Origin: Pestalotiopsis fici W106-1
Lineage: Eukaryota > Ascomycota > Sordariomycetes > Amphisphaeriales > Sporocadaceae
Assembly: GCF_000516985.1 (NCBI RefSeq)
Contig: NW_006917094.1
Coordinates: forward strand, 3,534,001-3,598,000
Reading direction: 5' to 3'
DNA length: 64,000 nucleotides
Below the pieces are notes generated by a model. That model saw nothing but the letters and a program-made list of their open reading frames with translations. It did no database searches and was not told the DNA's origin. Shown here piece after piece: positions 1-10,969 of this stretch (its first letter is position 1; every line of letters begins with the position of its first letter). The translations under genes and the position numbers were made by a program.

Positions 1-931
1 TTCGCAAATGGTCTACTCCCTTGCTGAGCTCACAATCATGATGAAACAACCACCATCGTCCCTGAAACTCGACAATCGAGTGATGTGTAGTCCAGCCCAG
101 AACAGGCTCCAGGATGCGTCCCGCATACGTGAACGGTCCCAGCGGACTCTTGGATGTGGCGTAGACAATGTAATGCGTGTCGCCGGTCGAGTAGCTAAAG
201 TAGTAGGTATCGTCCTTCTTGTGCATCCAGGCTGCCTCAAAGAAGCGCCGATCGTGGTCATCGGCGGCAATCGGCTCCCCCGTCTCGGGCGCGAGGATGA
301 CCAGGTCCCGCACCTCGTCGTCGACGAGGCTGCGCATGTCGGCGCTCAGCCGCGCCACCTTGGGAAACAGGGCCTTCTTGTCCGCGCCCGACGGCTCCTG
401 GGGCCCGAGCCACGCGGTGTCAAACTTGTCGTGTCCGCCCTGGTAACACTGCAGCTGGCCGCCCCAGAGCCCGCCAAAGTACAAGTACGCGGCGCCGTCT
501 GTGTCGTCAACAAAGGACGCCGGGTCAATGCTAAAAGTGCCGCGAATAGGCTCCGGGTCGGGCACAAAGGGACCTTCGGGCCGCTCGCCGACGGCGACGC
601 CGATGCGAAAGACGCCGGCCTTGTCCCGGGCCGGGAAGTAGAGGTAGGACTTGCCGTCCTTTTCGGCGGCGTCGGGGGCCCAGAGCTGCTTGCCGACCCA
701 GGGCACGTCCTCGGTGCGCAGCACCACGCCGTGGTCCACCACGTCCGCGTACGGCGGCTCCAGCGTCGACGTCGAGTAGACGTGGTAGTCGGCCATGTCG
801 TACTGGTCCCCGTTGTCGTTGAAGGCAATGTCCGTCTCCCGGTCGTGCGACGGGTATATGTACACGCGCCCGTTGAAGACATGGGCGGACGGATCCGCAG
901 TGTATAGGTTGGTTATCAGTGGTGGTGTCAT
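1..931 (-). CDS. Glycoside hydrolase family 43 enzyme, 3' end outside the window
   Basis: Reads from ATG at 931 leftward without a stop to the window edge (310 codons), so the C-terminus is missing. The GH43 five-bladed propeller signatures are visible: the general-base Asp in YTADPSAH (D13), the pKa-modulating Asp in SIDPASF (D136) and the acid Glu in FFEAAW (E232). GH43 enzymes cut arabinose or xylose linkages in plant hemicellulose (beta-xylosidase, arabinofuranosidase or endo-arabinanase). The start has no signal peptide, which fits an intracellular beta-xylosidase/arabinosidase-type member acting on imported oligosaccharides; the exact substrate cannot be read from sequence. GC content is visibly higher than in the flanking DNA. 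No intron is seen in this part. The family assignment is firm, the substrate is not. Confidence 0.9.
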   Translation of the reverse strand, partial: MTPPLITNLYTADPSAHVFNGRVYIYPSHDRETDIAFNDNGDQYDMADYHVYSTSTLEPPYADVVDHGVVLRTEDVPWVGKQLWAPDAAEKDGKSYLYFPARDKAGVFRIGVAVGERPEGPFVPDPEPIRGTFSIDPASFVDDTDGAAYLYFGGLWGGQLQCYQGGHDKFDTAWLGPQEPSGADKKALFPKVARLSADMRSLVDDEVRDLVILAPETGEPIAADDHDRRFFEAAWMHKKDDTYYFSYSTGDTHYIVYATSKSPLGPFTYAGRILEPVLGWTTHHSIVEFQGRWWLFHHDCELSKGVDHLR

Positions 932-1759
932 TTTGTAGTTTGTTTGTAGTAATCGTCGTCAGTGATCAAGGTGTTTTGGGGTGGCACGTATAAATGCTGC
1001 TACTATGGTAATAATAATGGTGTTGCGGGGTCTTGAGTGGTGGTGGTGGTATAGGAGGTCTCAGAAGACTGTCTACAAATGGTGTCCAAGTGAGACAGAT
1101 TTGCAATCAGACTTTTCAAAGTGTTTGATTAATTTTCCCAACCATGTCTATTCTCACAGCCATTTGCGTAATGTGCACTTATATACAGTACGCCTCGGTT
1201 CATGGAGTATCTAGCACCGGAGTAATGGACCACGGGCGTCCCAATTTATCCCAATTTACCCGGTTTACCCAGCAGGCGATCATGGTGCCAGATCCGCCCG
1301 CTTGCAGACTGACCATGTATTGGCGGTTTGAAAGCCCCTGCGTCTACCCGCGAGCCGCATTGTGATAGTCTAGAAGCGCTCAGTTATGAGTGGAGGGGCA
1401 TAAGATCCTAAAATGAGCGGTTTTGGTAAAATTCTAGGATCATCGGGGTGCTATAGTACTGATGCAGCACTATGTGGAGTCGTCATGTGCTTCAACTCAA
1501 GGTATACTGGCATCACCACAAAGAAGTCAGGTCTGAGTCTGATGTGAGTATTAGAATGGCAAAATCAGAATGGATCGAGTATACATGTATCATGTGCAAA
1601 AATAAATCCTACATGAATTCCTGTTCCTTTGGATATGATTCTGCTCCGACAGTGAAAAAGGACGCAGTGGGATAAAATCCCCCATTCACTTCATCACACT
1701 ATTGCCAATCGCATCAATTGACACAGGTTTTCACTCCATGCTTTCCAGTTGCCTCACTT
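932..1759. other. Intergenic, gene-free stretch
   Basis: This is the probable promoter of the GH43 gene plus the 3' flank of the GPI-type protein gene. It holds only short ORFs without recognisable features. An imperfect inverted repeat of 11 nt (1404-1414 against 1431-1441, one mismatch, 16-nt spacer) is the only structure I noticed. Confidence 0.5.
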
Positions 1760-2554
1760 TCACATTGCTGCAACAGCACCTATGAATCCGGCCATAGCTG
1801 CAGCTGCAACGACAAAACCAGTCTCACGTGGCGCCTGCGCCTGAGAAACCGAGCTGCTTGACGAGCTCTCCGTCGCAGTCTCGGTAGCCGAGGCGCTCCC
1901 AGAAGACGTCGTGTCGCTCTCCGTAGTCGCAGATGCAGTAGGCTCCGTAATGGAGAGAGTCGAGTCGCTAATGACCGTGTCCGTCTCAATGGAAAAGGTC
2001 TCCGTGTCGGTCTGGATGGACAGGGCGTCGGAGCCAGACGACGACAGGTCGCCGGGGGACGTGATGCTGGCCGGGAGCTGGGCGCCGCCCGTCACCTGGC
2101 TGCAGGCTCCGTACGCCTCGACCGTCTGCACCAGGGGGCTGGCGGACGGGCAGCCCGACACTATGCTCGCGACCTGCGACGAGTGCTCGTCGTACCAGCT
2201 GTAGACCTCGGGCAGGAACGAGGTGAACTTTGGCCCGTCTGAGCCGGTGATGGAGAACTGACACACGTCTGAAAGAGCGAGCGTGGTCTGGCTCAGGGCC
2301 TGAGAAAAGAGGTCATTGTTGAGGAGGCCCGAGGGTATGGTGGGCAGCTCCGCGGCCAGCGGGAGAGCTTGGGGGATGCAGGCCGTCAGGCCCAGGTCGT
2401 TGGCAAAGTCCAGAAGCTGGGACAGAGTGCTGTCCGTCTGCCGCGGTGCAATGTCTCGAACTGCGTCGGCGGGCCTCGGAGGCAGATGCGCAGCTGCGGC
2501 GGAGGCAACACCGAAAAGAACTACATGTGTATTCCGCCAAAACATATTGACCAT
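1760..2554 (-). CDS. Predicted GPI-anchored cell-surface protein (infection-structure-specific-protein type)
   Basis: 264 aa in a single exon. The N-terminus is a hydrophobic signal sequence ending near the AAAA-HLPP stretch; the methionine at codon 4 (2545) could equally be the start. A globular part of about residues 40-165 holds four cysteines in the contexts LTACIP, SDVCQF, SGCPSA and GACSQV. It is followed by a Ser/Thr-rich stalk (about 165-240) and a C-terminal hydrophobic tail ending in GAVAAM, the usual order for a GPI-anchored wall or membrane protein. The WYDEHSS...SGCPSA region resembles the fungal 'infection structure specific protein' family (DUF7735-like); that is recognition from pattern, not a search. 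No enzymatic motif is seen. The role is probably at the cell surface. Confidence 0.65.
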   Translation of the reverse strand: MVNMFWRNTHVVLFGVASAAAAHLPPRPADAVRDIAPRQTDSTLSQLLDFANDLGLTACIPQALPLAAELPTIPSGLLNNDLFSQALSQTTLALSDVCQFSITGSDGPKFTSFLPEVYSWYDEHSSQVASIVSGCPSASPLVQTVEAYGACSQVTGGAQLPASITSPGDLSSSGSDALSIQTDTETFSIETDTVISDSTLSITEPTASATTESDTTSSGSASATETATESSSSSSVSQAQAPRETGFVVAAAAMAGFIGAVAAM

Positions 2555-4206
2555 GTCACTCGTTGCACGTCTAGTTGAATGAAAATACCAATGTGAATAG
2601 GTGCCGTGTAGTGAGTTGGTTGGTATTTTTTTGTGCTTCCTTTACACTTAGCCAGCGAGTGATGATACTGTTGTAGTTGATTGTTGCCAAGTCATACCCA
2701 ATTCTCCCTCTGCCATTATCAATTGAGCGGGTCTGTGATCAATAAATACGCTCGAGCTCATTGTGAGCCCCCAATGCAGATCTTTGCTCTGGCTTCCTGT
2801 TCTGGCAGTGTGACGTTGGAGTCTTTGCTGTCGTTCTTGGCTGTGCTGCGGGGGTGCATTCGGTCCCTCTCGAGGTCGATTGGCCACCAAATGAGCAAGC
2901 CGAGATCCAATCGGCTCGCATTCGAGCCAGAATCATGGCAGCCTCGGTACGTCACTCGAACTCTCAGGTCCCTCGCCAGGCGGGGAGGGCCTGATTCAGC
3001 AATACGGAAATATATCGATTGGAGTTATAGTTACTATTCAAGGTGTATTTTTCCAGTGGGGAATAGGACGTGATGTTTGTTACTGACAGACGGCATTTTG
3101 ACAAACCTGTCACATCTACGGTGCCCAAAACTCATTCGTTCCATCTATTCTTCATCAATTCTCAAAAATGTCGCTCACCTGTAATAAATTGTCAATTTTT
3201 ACGAGAAAGTGATTGTGAGGTCAACGTCGCACAAGCACATCTTCCGTAATCATGCAGAATTGTCTATACTTGGGCTAGATCAGGTGCAAGTCCCTGTGAA
3301 CCTCAGCAAGGCTTGGCATTGCAATGTGTCCCTAAAACATTCACTGCTGAAACTTGTGTAACTCTAAGAGCCTTGCTAATTAGCGCGGTCAGTGTCCATA
3401 AAAGACCGAGAACGGACATGAAACGCTGCGAACATAGAGAAGACTTCGGTGAGAAATCACGAGTCTCTTTGGTAAATGCTCCAAGTCATCAAGACTATAT
3501 GCAGTCTATTGATTGAACCTTGAGCATTGTACCAAGGTATAATCAGTCTCTAGTGTACAGAAGGTGCTCGGACTCTGGAAGAAATATGGAACAAGCCGAT
3601 GGGGAGAAAAACACATTGTTTTGTACCGTTGCAGTTATGTGCCTGCAATATACATTGAGACGTCAATACTTTGTCGCCACCGCCAACACCCTTACTTGAC
3701 TCGAACATGACCCTTCACAGGATCTGGTCATTCTGAGTTTTGACTTGGAATTTGCTTCTAGACAAGCTGCACTCGAGATGTACTCAGGTCAAGTTCCTTT
3801 TGAGAGAAAAAGGTTTCCGGCGCGTCAAAGCGTATGTCATGTCGGTGAAAGCTCTATCGTGGGAAAATCATGCAACATGATGAGGCCACTCTCCTAACAC
3901 CAGTGATTCTGAAATAAGAGGTACATTATAGTTATGAAAACAAGTATATAAGCCCGGATAACCACTGCGAATATATTAGTAAGAGAAAGGACCCCGACTT
4001 ACAATCGCCGTCTGCACATTCTCCCCGTCTCATAAAGACATGAGTCATAAGTCATAGACTGAAATATATACTATCCCAGAGCCAAAAACCGCTTTCGCGA
4101 CCACTGTCCGCTTGACAGGTCGCCGTAAAACATTTCGTATAGATGAGCTAGACCCCTCGGGAGGGGTTCCAGCAGTAACGTAGACTTTTCTCCTGTGGAG
4201 CAAGCT
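2555..4206. other. Intergenic, gene-free stretch
   Basis: About 1.65 kb upstream of the GPI-type protein gene and downstream of the next minus-strand gene. The longest ORF (2681-3073, plus strand) has no domain, signal sequence or intron-supported extension, and I consider it random. Nothing else was recognised. Confidence 0.5.
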
Positions 4207-4833
4207 TCATGCAGACGAGCTCCCCGATGAGGTCCAGTGCCCTCTTCGCGAAGAGCGTCTGTGATTCCTCCGCGTCCTCGGCGGCGGCGGCGGCGATTGA
4301 TAGCGCGGATCGACGGCTACATATTCGGGGTGGAGCGGGGGCCGGACACGATGATACTGTGTCCAGGCGGCGACTTCTGGCTGCGTGACATCGGATATGT
4401 AAGAGAATGACCAGTTGTCGAATCCAGTGGTTCCAACTACAGGGACTGGAGGTTTTTCCTTTTCGCGCAGCTTCCTTCGGCGTGCCAAGTCTAGACAGAA
4501 CCAAGCCAAGAACAGGAGCACGGCCACGCCGACACAGCACCCTACGATGATGCCAATCTGCTGCTGGGTCAAACCGCCAGATGATGCAGGCGACGAGCTG
4601 TTTTCTGAGGGCGGTGCAGCCGTGGCCTGTGGTTGTGAGGCTTCACCTGGGGCTTCTGTCGCTGTCGAGCCGTCGCCGTGACCCAGAGTCACGATGGTTG
4701 TGTATACCGAGTCGCCGCTGGTGATGGTTTGAGTGATCAGGACCTGTCGCTCGGCGAGATATGGTTGGGCCGTAGCAACGGCGGCAGCGGTTGCGGCCCG
4801 ACGGGGTACGGGCGGCAGGGTTGGAGCGATCAT
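4207..4833 (-). CDS. Single-pass membrane protein with Ser/Pro-rich ectodomain and proline-rich cytosolic tail
   Basis: 208 aa in one exon. Residues 1-90 are rich in Ala, Pro, Ser and Thr and contain a YTTIVTLG-like stretch typical of fungal mucin-like or wall-sensor ectodomains. One transmembrane helix lies at about 92-114 (IGIIVGCC...LLFLAWF), immediately followed by a basic stop-transfer segment (ARRRKLREKEK). The tail carries a proline run (SPPPPPRTRR) and a Ser/Arg-rich end. The layout resembles Mid2/WSC-type or other fungal type I/III single-span proteins, but there is no WSC domain and no clear N-terminal signal peptide, so an upstream exon may be missing. The function is unknown. Confidence 0.62.
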   Translation of the reverse strand: MIAPTLPPVPRRAATAAAVATAQPYLAERQVLITQTITSGDSVYTTIVTLGHGDGSTATEAPGEASQPQATAAPPSENSSSPASSGGLTQQQIGIIVGCCVGVAVLLFLAWFCLDLARRRKLREKEKPPVPVVGTTGFDNWSFSYISDVTQPEVAAWTQYHRVRPPLHPEYVAVDPRYQSPPPPPRTRRNHRRSSRRGHWTSSGSSSA

Positions 4834-7800
4834 TGCCAGTGCAAGTCAACGGTCTTTTTCGGGCCCATGCTGATGTAGTCGGACAGGATAAAGAAAGATC
4901 ACATATCAGCAGGGCGATCTCCCAGCGTTTCTATTCATATATTCTGTCCGATTTGTGTTTCTGTTCCCTGTCGACCCCCCGCTTCTGCGTGCCGCGAAGG
5001 AGAAAAACAAAAGACAGTTCATCCCAGTGTGGTATAGCAATCTGGCATCCCGGCCATCGCGACGAGGACCACACCATCCCGCCTGCACAAATGTTTCGGA
5101 GCAGTCAATCAGATGACGAGCAGATACGGGCCGCTGACCCCCCTTGGGACTGATTGGGGTTGCCAAAAGGTCGGCAGCAGACCGATGTAGGCATGCATCC
5201 AAGACTCGCATCAGACCTACATATTTGGACTTCGTTGACACCTGACGGGTGATACGACATGGGTCGCTAATGCAGGAAATTGTTGTTGACTGCGCCATGC
5301 GTCCGGAATGGAACTCTAGACCTCACTCTGCTGAAGAGACTAGTGACAGGGCTGCTTTGGGGTGTACTATAGCATGGTGAAGTTGGGGGCCAAAATGTCG
5401 AAATGGGTGCAAATTTTCCAAGTAATGCCGCCACATTTTTCGCTTTTTTTTGGCCAAAAGTCCTCATGTTGTGTCGCCAACGGCGGAGCATGACCGACGA
5501 GTCAAGTGACATACTTTTTATTTGTTATCAAAAGTGATAATGCCGTCGAGCAGAAACAGGATTTGCGCAGATTAGTCATGCATGTAAGTATATGCAGTCT
5601 GGGCTGTATAGTCAGTCGGCTGCAGCCGATCGCATTAATGAGTGATCGAGGTATAGCCCAGCCAGTTAGGCTAGGCAGGTAGCTGCAGAATTCGGCAATG
5701 TCAACCCAATGCTGACTACCTACCTGTAAAATCATTAGAATGCGTATTTGAAAGCAGCATAGCCGCCGGATCCGAGGTGCCAGTTTACGACTCTAATCAG
5801 GCTGCGTTTCCTACTTTTTATGGTCGCACAACATTGTCGGGGTAATCGACTGCCCGGATCTTGCATTGTCAAGATGTCATTATTACCTCGATCTGACTAA
5901 GAGCGGCTGGAAATTCGAGTGTGCTCAAGAGTTCGCCTCGTACACTGAGCTCGCAAATGTAGATATATGTTGAAGCAGGCTGTATTCTTGGTATTACACA
6001 GCATTGCCTCGTCTCGAAGCCAAAGGCGGTCAGGACGGAATTGTCGGATGAATGAAACTGGCATCAAAAACGACCAATCCCAAGGGAATCGAATATGTGG
6101 CATTCCAACTTGAACTTTACCGAGTCTCGATACAAGCCAAGCCAGAGTCTGATAGTATCCTTGGCTGGGCTCAGTATGACTCGCAGTCCAATAAATCTTT
6201 CCGAATATATTCGCCGCAGCAGTCGTGACACCAGGCTGCTTACTGTCGCCGAGAAATATATGCTTGGATATCAAGAGGTTGTCTGTCCTTGAAACCCTAG
6301 AAGAGAAGGAGCACGCTCAAGTAGAAGCGTATTTGCCTGCTTGCTTCGAAATTCGACTTGGATGGACTTACGGCTTCTGTCATAGTAAATCAATCAAGTG
6401 CGGCATTTTGATAAAGAGTTCTCGACTCTCCCATAGCAAGTCGACCCAAGAGCAAGGATACTAACAAGAAACGTGTTGTCCGTGCCTTCCTGGGATTCAG
6501 TCGGCAGGACCACGGGTGGAGAGAAACTATCTGTTCAGTCTCTCGATAGTCCTAGTCTTGGCTTTGGGGGCGGTCCGTGATGTAGATGTAGATCTGCCAT
6601 TGGAAGCTTGGACAGTACGGAGCAGCGGTGGATGGTGTATAGACAGAGATGTTGGCTAGACAAGTCTATTGCCAGGTGATCACAGGTTAGGTAGGTAGTG
6701 GTGTGCGTCCTTTTGCCATAGACTAGCACATGATCATTTACACATGTACCCAAACGAACTGGTGGGTGTGCGAGATTGCGATTGCAATCATAATAGACGT
6801 ATCCGCCTCTCCGTTATGCTTTTTATGCTTGAATCAGTGTACGCAGTGGTTATTTGCCTCTCACTGAGATATGGCTGACTTGCAATAACAGATAAATGAC
6901 CAGCAAGTACGGAATATGGGCACGTATGACGAATCCAAACGAAACAATTTTTTGATATGATGTTTCAAACATTTTTCAGCCGACGAGTGTTGGTGGCTAT
7001 GAATAGTCCTGATACAAGCCAGGGGGGGATGACGTTTCTCTTAATATGTAATAGTAGGCTCGAGGCAAAAGGAGCCTCCTGTCCTGTCAAGAGGTGCGGG
7101 TGCGGCTCTTTCCAGACGTTTCTGCCCTTGCTAAACAAAGCCAAAAAGAAACATAGCGGGATCGGTCGGTTACCCGGGACTTGGCCGCGGACTTTCCCCA
7201 GGATCACGATGATATAAAGTTAAAAGGAGAGATTCGTAGACAGTGGACAAGGTGAACAAGGGAGGCGTTGAGGTTGAAGACAAAAAGATGGAGAAGAGCT
7301 GACGACTCTCAGACTCCACTCACTGAGTGGCAGGGAGCAGTATTTGGTAGTCCGTCTGATCTTTGGCTAGTTGCGATTGGCAGATTTGGCATAGCATTGG
7401 AAATGAAGGGACAACGATTGGGCATTGCATGCAAGGCTGAGTCGTCAGGATCTCCGCCGGTCCCTCAGAGTCTAGGGAATGTGACGACAAGTGCAAAAAA
7501 GAGAAGAGAAAGAAACCAGAAAGAGACTGAAGCTTTGGTCTGTAGGTACGGGTGAGGCGCCGCCCACATTCGGGAGCTTACGACGCCTGGGGGGACAGCT
7601 TAGCCTCATTCAGACGAGCCGGTGGATCCCTTAAGGCTACCTATGAACATGGCTGTGAAGTTCATGCAACCGCCCTGATTGGTGCCCATTAGGGGCTCTG
7701 CTCAGGTACCTTAATTTTTTTACAGTGCTTTTACTAGTGTACCTTTTGGGAACTCCATTTCTTTTTGTCAATTCATGACCCACATCGGCGCACGGCATTT

Positions 7801-8578
7801 GTGCCTTTTCTCAGATCGAAGTTCAATTTGACGTCCTTCATCTACCAATAACCTGCTAGAGTCTCACCAGCCTCCTTGGCAGTTCTCTCTAGCTGGTGCC
7901 CTTCGCTGTCATTGTCCATGTCCCCAGTCAACTTGTTTGTGCATAGATCCAGAAGCTGACGAATGTTTCGAACACGGAAACAAGGTTGAGCCACGCCAAT
8001 GTGGGTTCCGACACCTCGACTCAGAGAAGAGTCCCGAGGTCTAGACGAAAGAGAGGAGCGTCATTTCCAATCCATACTACACGGCCCTCTCCCATTGCCG
8101 GCACTATCCAGAAAAGAAGCTTGTCTCTGTTGCATGACTGACGGCGGTCCCCCGGGATCCACCCTTGGCCACTGGAGTCAGTCGTCTGCGCCGTTCTGAT
8201 TGTGAGAGTCGTCCTTCATCTGCCACCATGTTGGTGTACGCGTAAACATGACCATCACCTGCCAATGGACCCTTTTGTGGCCCTGGAATGCCAAGAGACC
8301 GTAGGTAGAGACAGCCCCGTATGTATGCATTTGTTGCGAGTAGTAATACTAAATACCATGGACGGGGTGACGACGACAATGACATGAATTCTTGAATATA
8401 AATCATTGACATCTTCCTCTCGAAACAACGAAATATACTCTCTCCATCATCATCTCATCAGTCCAACAGTCTTTTTCGATACCCGGCAGTGCCTCGACTT
8501 TCTTTTCAATTTTCAGTTTAAACACATTCTCTTCTTCAACAAAAAAGTCGTCTCTCGAATTCTTTCGTGCTCGCAAAT
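4834..8578. other. Large gene-free region upstream of the dioxygenase gene
   Basis: 3.7 kb, the longest stretch without a supportable gene. All ORFs here are under 130 codons on either strand, lack conserved motifs and cannot be joined by convincing splice sites. No transposase, reverse transcriptase, terminal repeat or tRNA was recognised. The right end (about 8390-8578) is the dioxygenase core promoter and leader. Confidence 0.5.
8397..8578 (+). promoter_or_regulatory. TATA-like element and CT-rich leader of the dioxygenase gene
   Basis: A TATA-like sequence, tataaat, lies at 8397-8403, 176 nt before the start codon. It is followed by a CT-rich untranslated leader (for example ctctctccatcatcatctc near 8440). 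Both are typical of strongly expressed fungal genes. The transcription start is inferred, not shown. Confidence 0.55.
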
Positions 8579-9764
8579 ATGCGTTTCGCCCAGACTGTCG
8601 CCTCGGGCTTGGCCCTGCTGTCCTCCGGTGTCATTGCCCACCCCGGCCATGACCTGACCCAAGAGATCGCCGAGCGCCGTGCGTTCCTCGGCTCCGTCAA
8701 GCGTGCCGATCTGAGCCACTGCGCTTCCAAGCTCAAGGCCCGCGGCCTCACCCAGCGCAACGTTGAGCGCCGTACTGCCGCCCTCAACCGTGCCCGTGCC
8801 AAGCGTGGCCTCAAGAAGCGTGACTTTGACACCATCTTGGCCACTTCCCACAACGCTACCAGCCAGGGCTACACCTTGAACACCGATGCCGCTACCCTCT
8901 TCGCTGGTAACGCCTCGTGTGTCCTTACTCCCGAGGTTACCCAGGGTCCTTACTGTAAGTCAAATATACAAACACTTGTAATGACAAAGATCTCTGAGCT
9001 AATATAAAATTCTAGACGTCGGTGGCGAGTACATCAGACGTGATCTCCGCGAGGACCAGGAGGGTGTCGACACCGTCATTGACTACCAGGTCATTGACGT
9101 TGACACCTGCGAGCCCGTCCCCAACGTCTACCTGGAGATGTGGCACTGCAACTCCACCGGTGTCTACTCTGGTATCGTTGCCTCGGGTAACGGTGATTCC
9201 TCGGACGAGACCAACATTGACAAGACCTGGCTCCGTGGTATCCAGAAGACCGACACCGACGGTGTCGCTCAGTTCGAGACCATCTTCCCCGGCCACTACA
9301 CCTCCCGCGCCACCCACATCCACTTGATGGTCCACCAGAACGCCACCCAGTACTGCAACGGTACCCTGGGCAACGACGTCGTCGCCAGCCACGTCGGCCA
9401 GGCCTTCTTCGACCAGGACCTCATCTCTGCCGTCGAGCTGACCGCTCCCTACAGCACCAACACCCAGGAGCTGACTACCAACGCCGATGACTCCATTGCT
9501 TCCGAGGAGGCCGCTACCGAGGGCGTTGACCCCTTCCACGAGTACACCCTGCTCGGTGACAGTGTCAGCGACGGTGTCTTTGCCTGGTTGGCCTTTGGCA
9601 TCAACACCACCGAGTCCCAGTCCGTCACCCCTGCTGCCTTCTACTACGAGAGCGGTGGTGTCGAGAATGAGAGCAGCGGTTCCGGCATGGGCGGTGGCAG
9701 CGGTGGCTCTCCCCCCGATGCCAGCGGTACCGGTAGCGCCCCTGCCGCTACCAGCACTGCTTAA
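8579..9764 (+). CDS. Secreted intradiol ring-cleavage dioxygenase
   Basis: Two exons, 8579-8954 and 9016-9764, with a 61-nt intron (GTAAGT...TAG) inside the conserved GPYY motif; 374 aa. An alternative upstream ATG at 8567 is less likely because the 8579 start directly gives a signal peptide (MRFAQTVASG...). After the signal lies a basic propeptide with dibasic sites at K41-R42, K75-R76 and K79-K80-R81. The catalytic domain follows, with the non-heme Fe(III) ligands of the family: Tyr in GPYYVGGE, Tyr in FPGHYTSR, and two His in RATHIHL. The enzyme class opens catechol or hydroxyquinol rings between the hydroxyls. The extracellular fungal branch is linked to breakdown of lignin-derived or plant-defence phenolics. 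A Gly/Ser-rich tail (about 345-374) ends the protein. A possible polyadenylation signal, aataaa, is at 9957-9962. Confidence 0.93.
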
Positions 9765-10528
9765 AATGGTGTTTGTTTGAGTGAGCGAGCGAAAATAGTG
9801 CTGTTGCGTTTTTCCTCTTTTTGTAAATAGATTTCTCCACGTATAAAAACTGGACTGCAATGTTTTGAGTTTTTCTCATTGCTTGGAGTCTCATCAATAG
9901 ATCGTCATTTAGAACGACCTCATAAATACTCTTGCCCCATCTTATGAGTGAATGTGAATAAATATGAGCCTTCTCTCAGGTATAAAATAAAGTAATCATG
10001 GTCTCCCAAGATCAGACGATTCCAAATGTTCAAATGTCTACATAGCGATGAGATTGAATCTTGAAAGGTGGGGAACGCCTTTCCCAAAGCACCTAGGCAG
10101 CGAGGAATTACTCATTGATGAAAGTGTCGACGTTATATCCGATGCCCTCCTAAATCAAAAGAAGTATGTATGGATTTCTTTCTGAGGAAACATGTAGCCT
10201 GGATGACTTGAAAGACAAATTCATCATGATACCGAGAAAACGCCCACCGAGCAAAACAAGTCAAGGTTCAAAAGTAAATACAATGTTTCATTTCACAAAA
10301 CAAGTAACAATGATTATTTTGATTTTTTATTCAAGTATCAAAGACCCGATGCCTTGCTTGTAAAACATGGGTAAGCATATTTTGAGTGTATTTCCGCCTT
10401 CCCCTAAGTGGCACTGTCAAACCATTTCCAGCCGTGTCGCCTTCTCCAAGCTCCTCCGAGTTTGTACACGCCAAAGTTACATTGTCTCTGACCTCTTAGT
10501 GTGGTCATGAAGCTACCCTGTCCGTAAT
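9765..10528. other. 3' flanks of two converging genes
   Basis: 764 nt between the dioxygenase and the proline-rich protein gene, which converge. It holds presumed 3' UTRs and AT-rich DNA; no further gene was recognised. Confidence 0.5.
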
Positions 10529-10969
10529 TTACGAACGCGGGGGAGGAGGAGGTGGTCTATTGGCATTGTTGTTGTTGTTGTTGTTGCCTCCAGTGGCTGG
10601 GCGAGCAGGTGGAGGACGGTTCTGGCGATCTTGGAGATCACGAATATCCAGTTCCTCGTCGTCGACGGATCGACGGTTTTGTGGAGGCGGCGGCGGTCTG
10701 TCGCCGTTGCCGTTACCCCCAGTGGCGGGGCGAGCTGGCGGCGGGCGGTTCTGCTGCTGAGGTGCACGGGCGACCATCTCTATTATATGATCCCGTCTGT
10801 TCGAGGGCGGTGGAGGAGGCGGAGCCTGGGCTTGCTGGGTCTGCGCGGGCGGCGGCGGAGCAGGGTCTGCCGCATTAACATTTCCATTATTGTTACCACC
10901 GCGTTGCGCTACCGGAGTCGCAGTCACGACGGTGGCCACTAGGGTCGTAAAGACAATGGAAAATCTCAT
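10529..10969 (-). CDS. Small secreted proline/asparagine-rich repeat protein, possible Kex2-processed precursor
   Basis: 146 aa in one exon. A clear signal peptide covers residues 1-18 (MRFSIVFTTLVATVVTAT). The mature part is low-complexity Pro, Asn and Gln with an internal duplication: the 14-mer QNRPPPARPATGGN occurs at 73-86 and again at 116-129, and each copy is preceded by a proline run ending in NRR (S-NRR at 56-59, Q-NRR at 97-100). Between these lie two different charged segments (DHIIEMVAR and SVDDEELDIRD). The R-R sites could be cut by the Golgi protease Kex2, releasing two related peptides. No cysteine is present, so this is not a disulfide-rich effector. A run of seven GTT triplets on the plus strand encodes the poly-Asn near the C-terminus. 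The function is unknown; alternatives are a wall-associated proline-rich protein or a processed peptide precursor. Confidence 0.7.
   Translation of the reverse strand: MRFSIVFTTLVATVVTATPVAQRGGNNNGNVNAADPAPPPPAQTQQAQAPPPPPPSNRRDHIIEMVARAPQQQNRPPPARPATGGNGNGDRPPPPPQNRRSVDDEELDIRDLQDRQNRPPPARPATGGNNNNNNNANRPPPPPPRS

Noticed and set aside
8..907. 299-codon plus-strand ORF
   Set aside because: Antisense of the GH43 gene. Its Val/Gly/Arg-rich composition reflects the GC-rich codons of the opposite strand, while the minus strand carries the catalytic motifs.
9012..9860. 282-codon minus-strand ORF
   Set aside because: Mirror of the dioxygenase second exon. It is low-complexity Val/Gly and lacks motifs.
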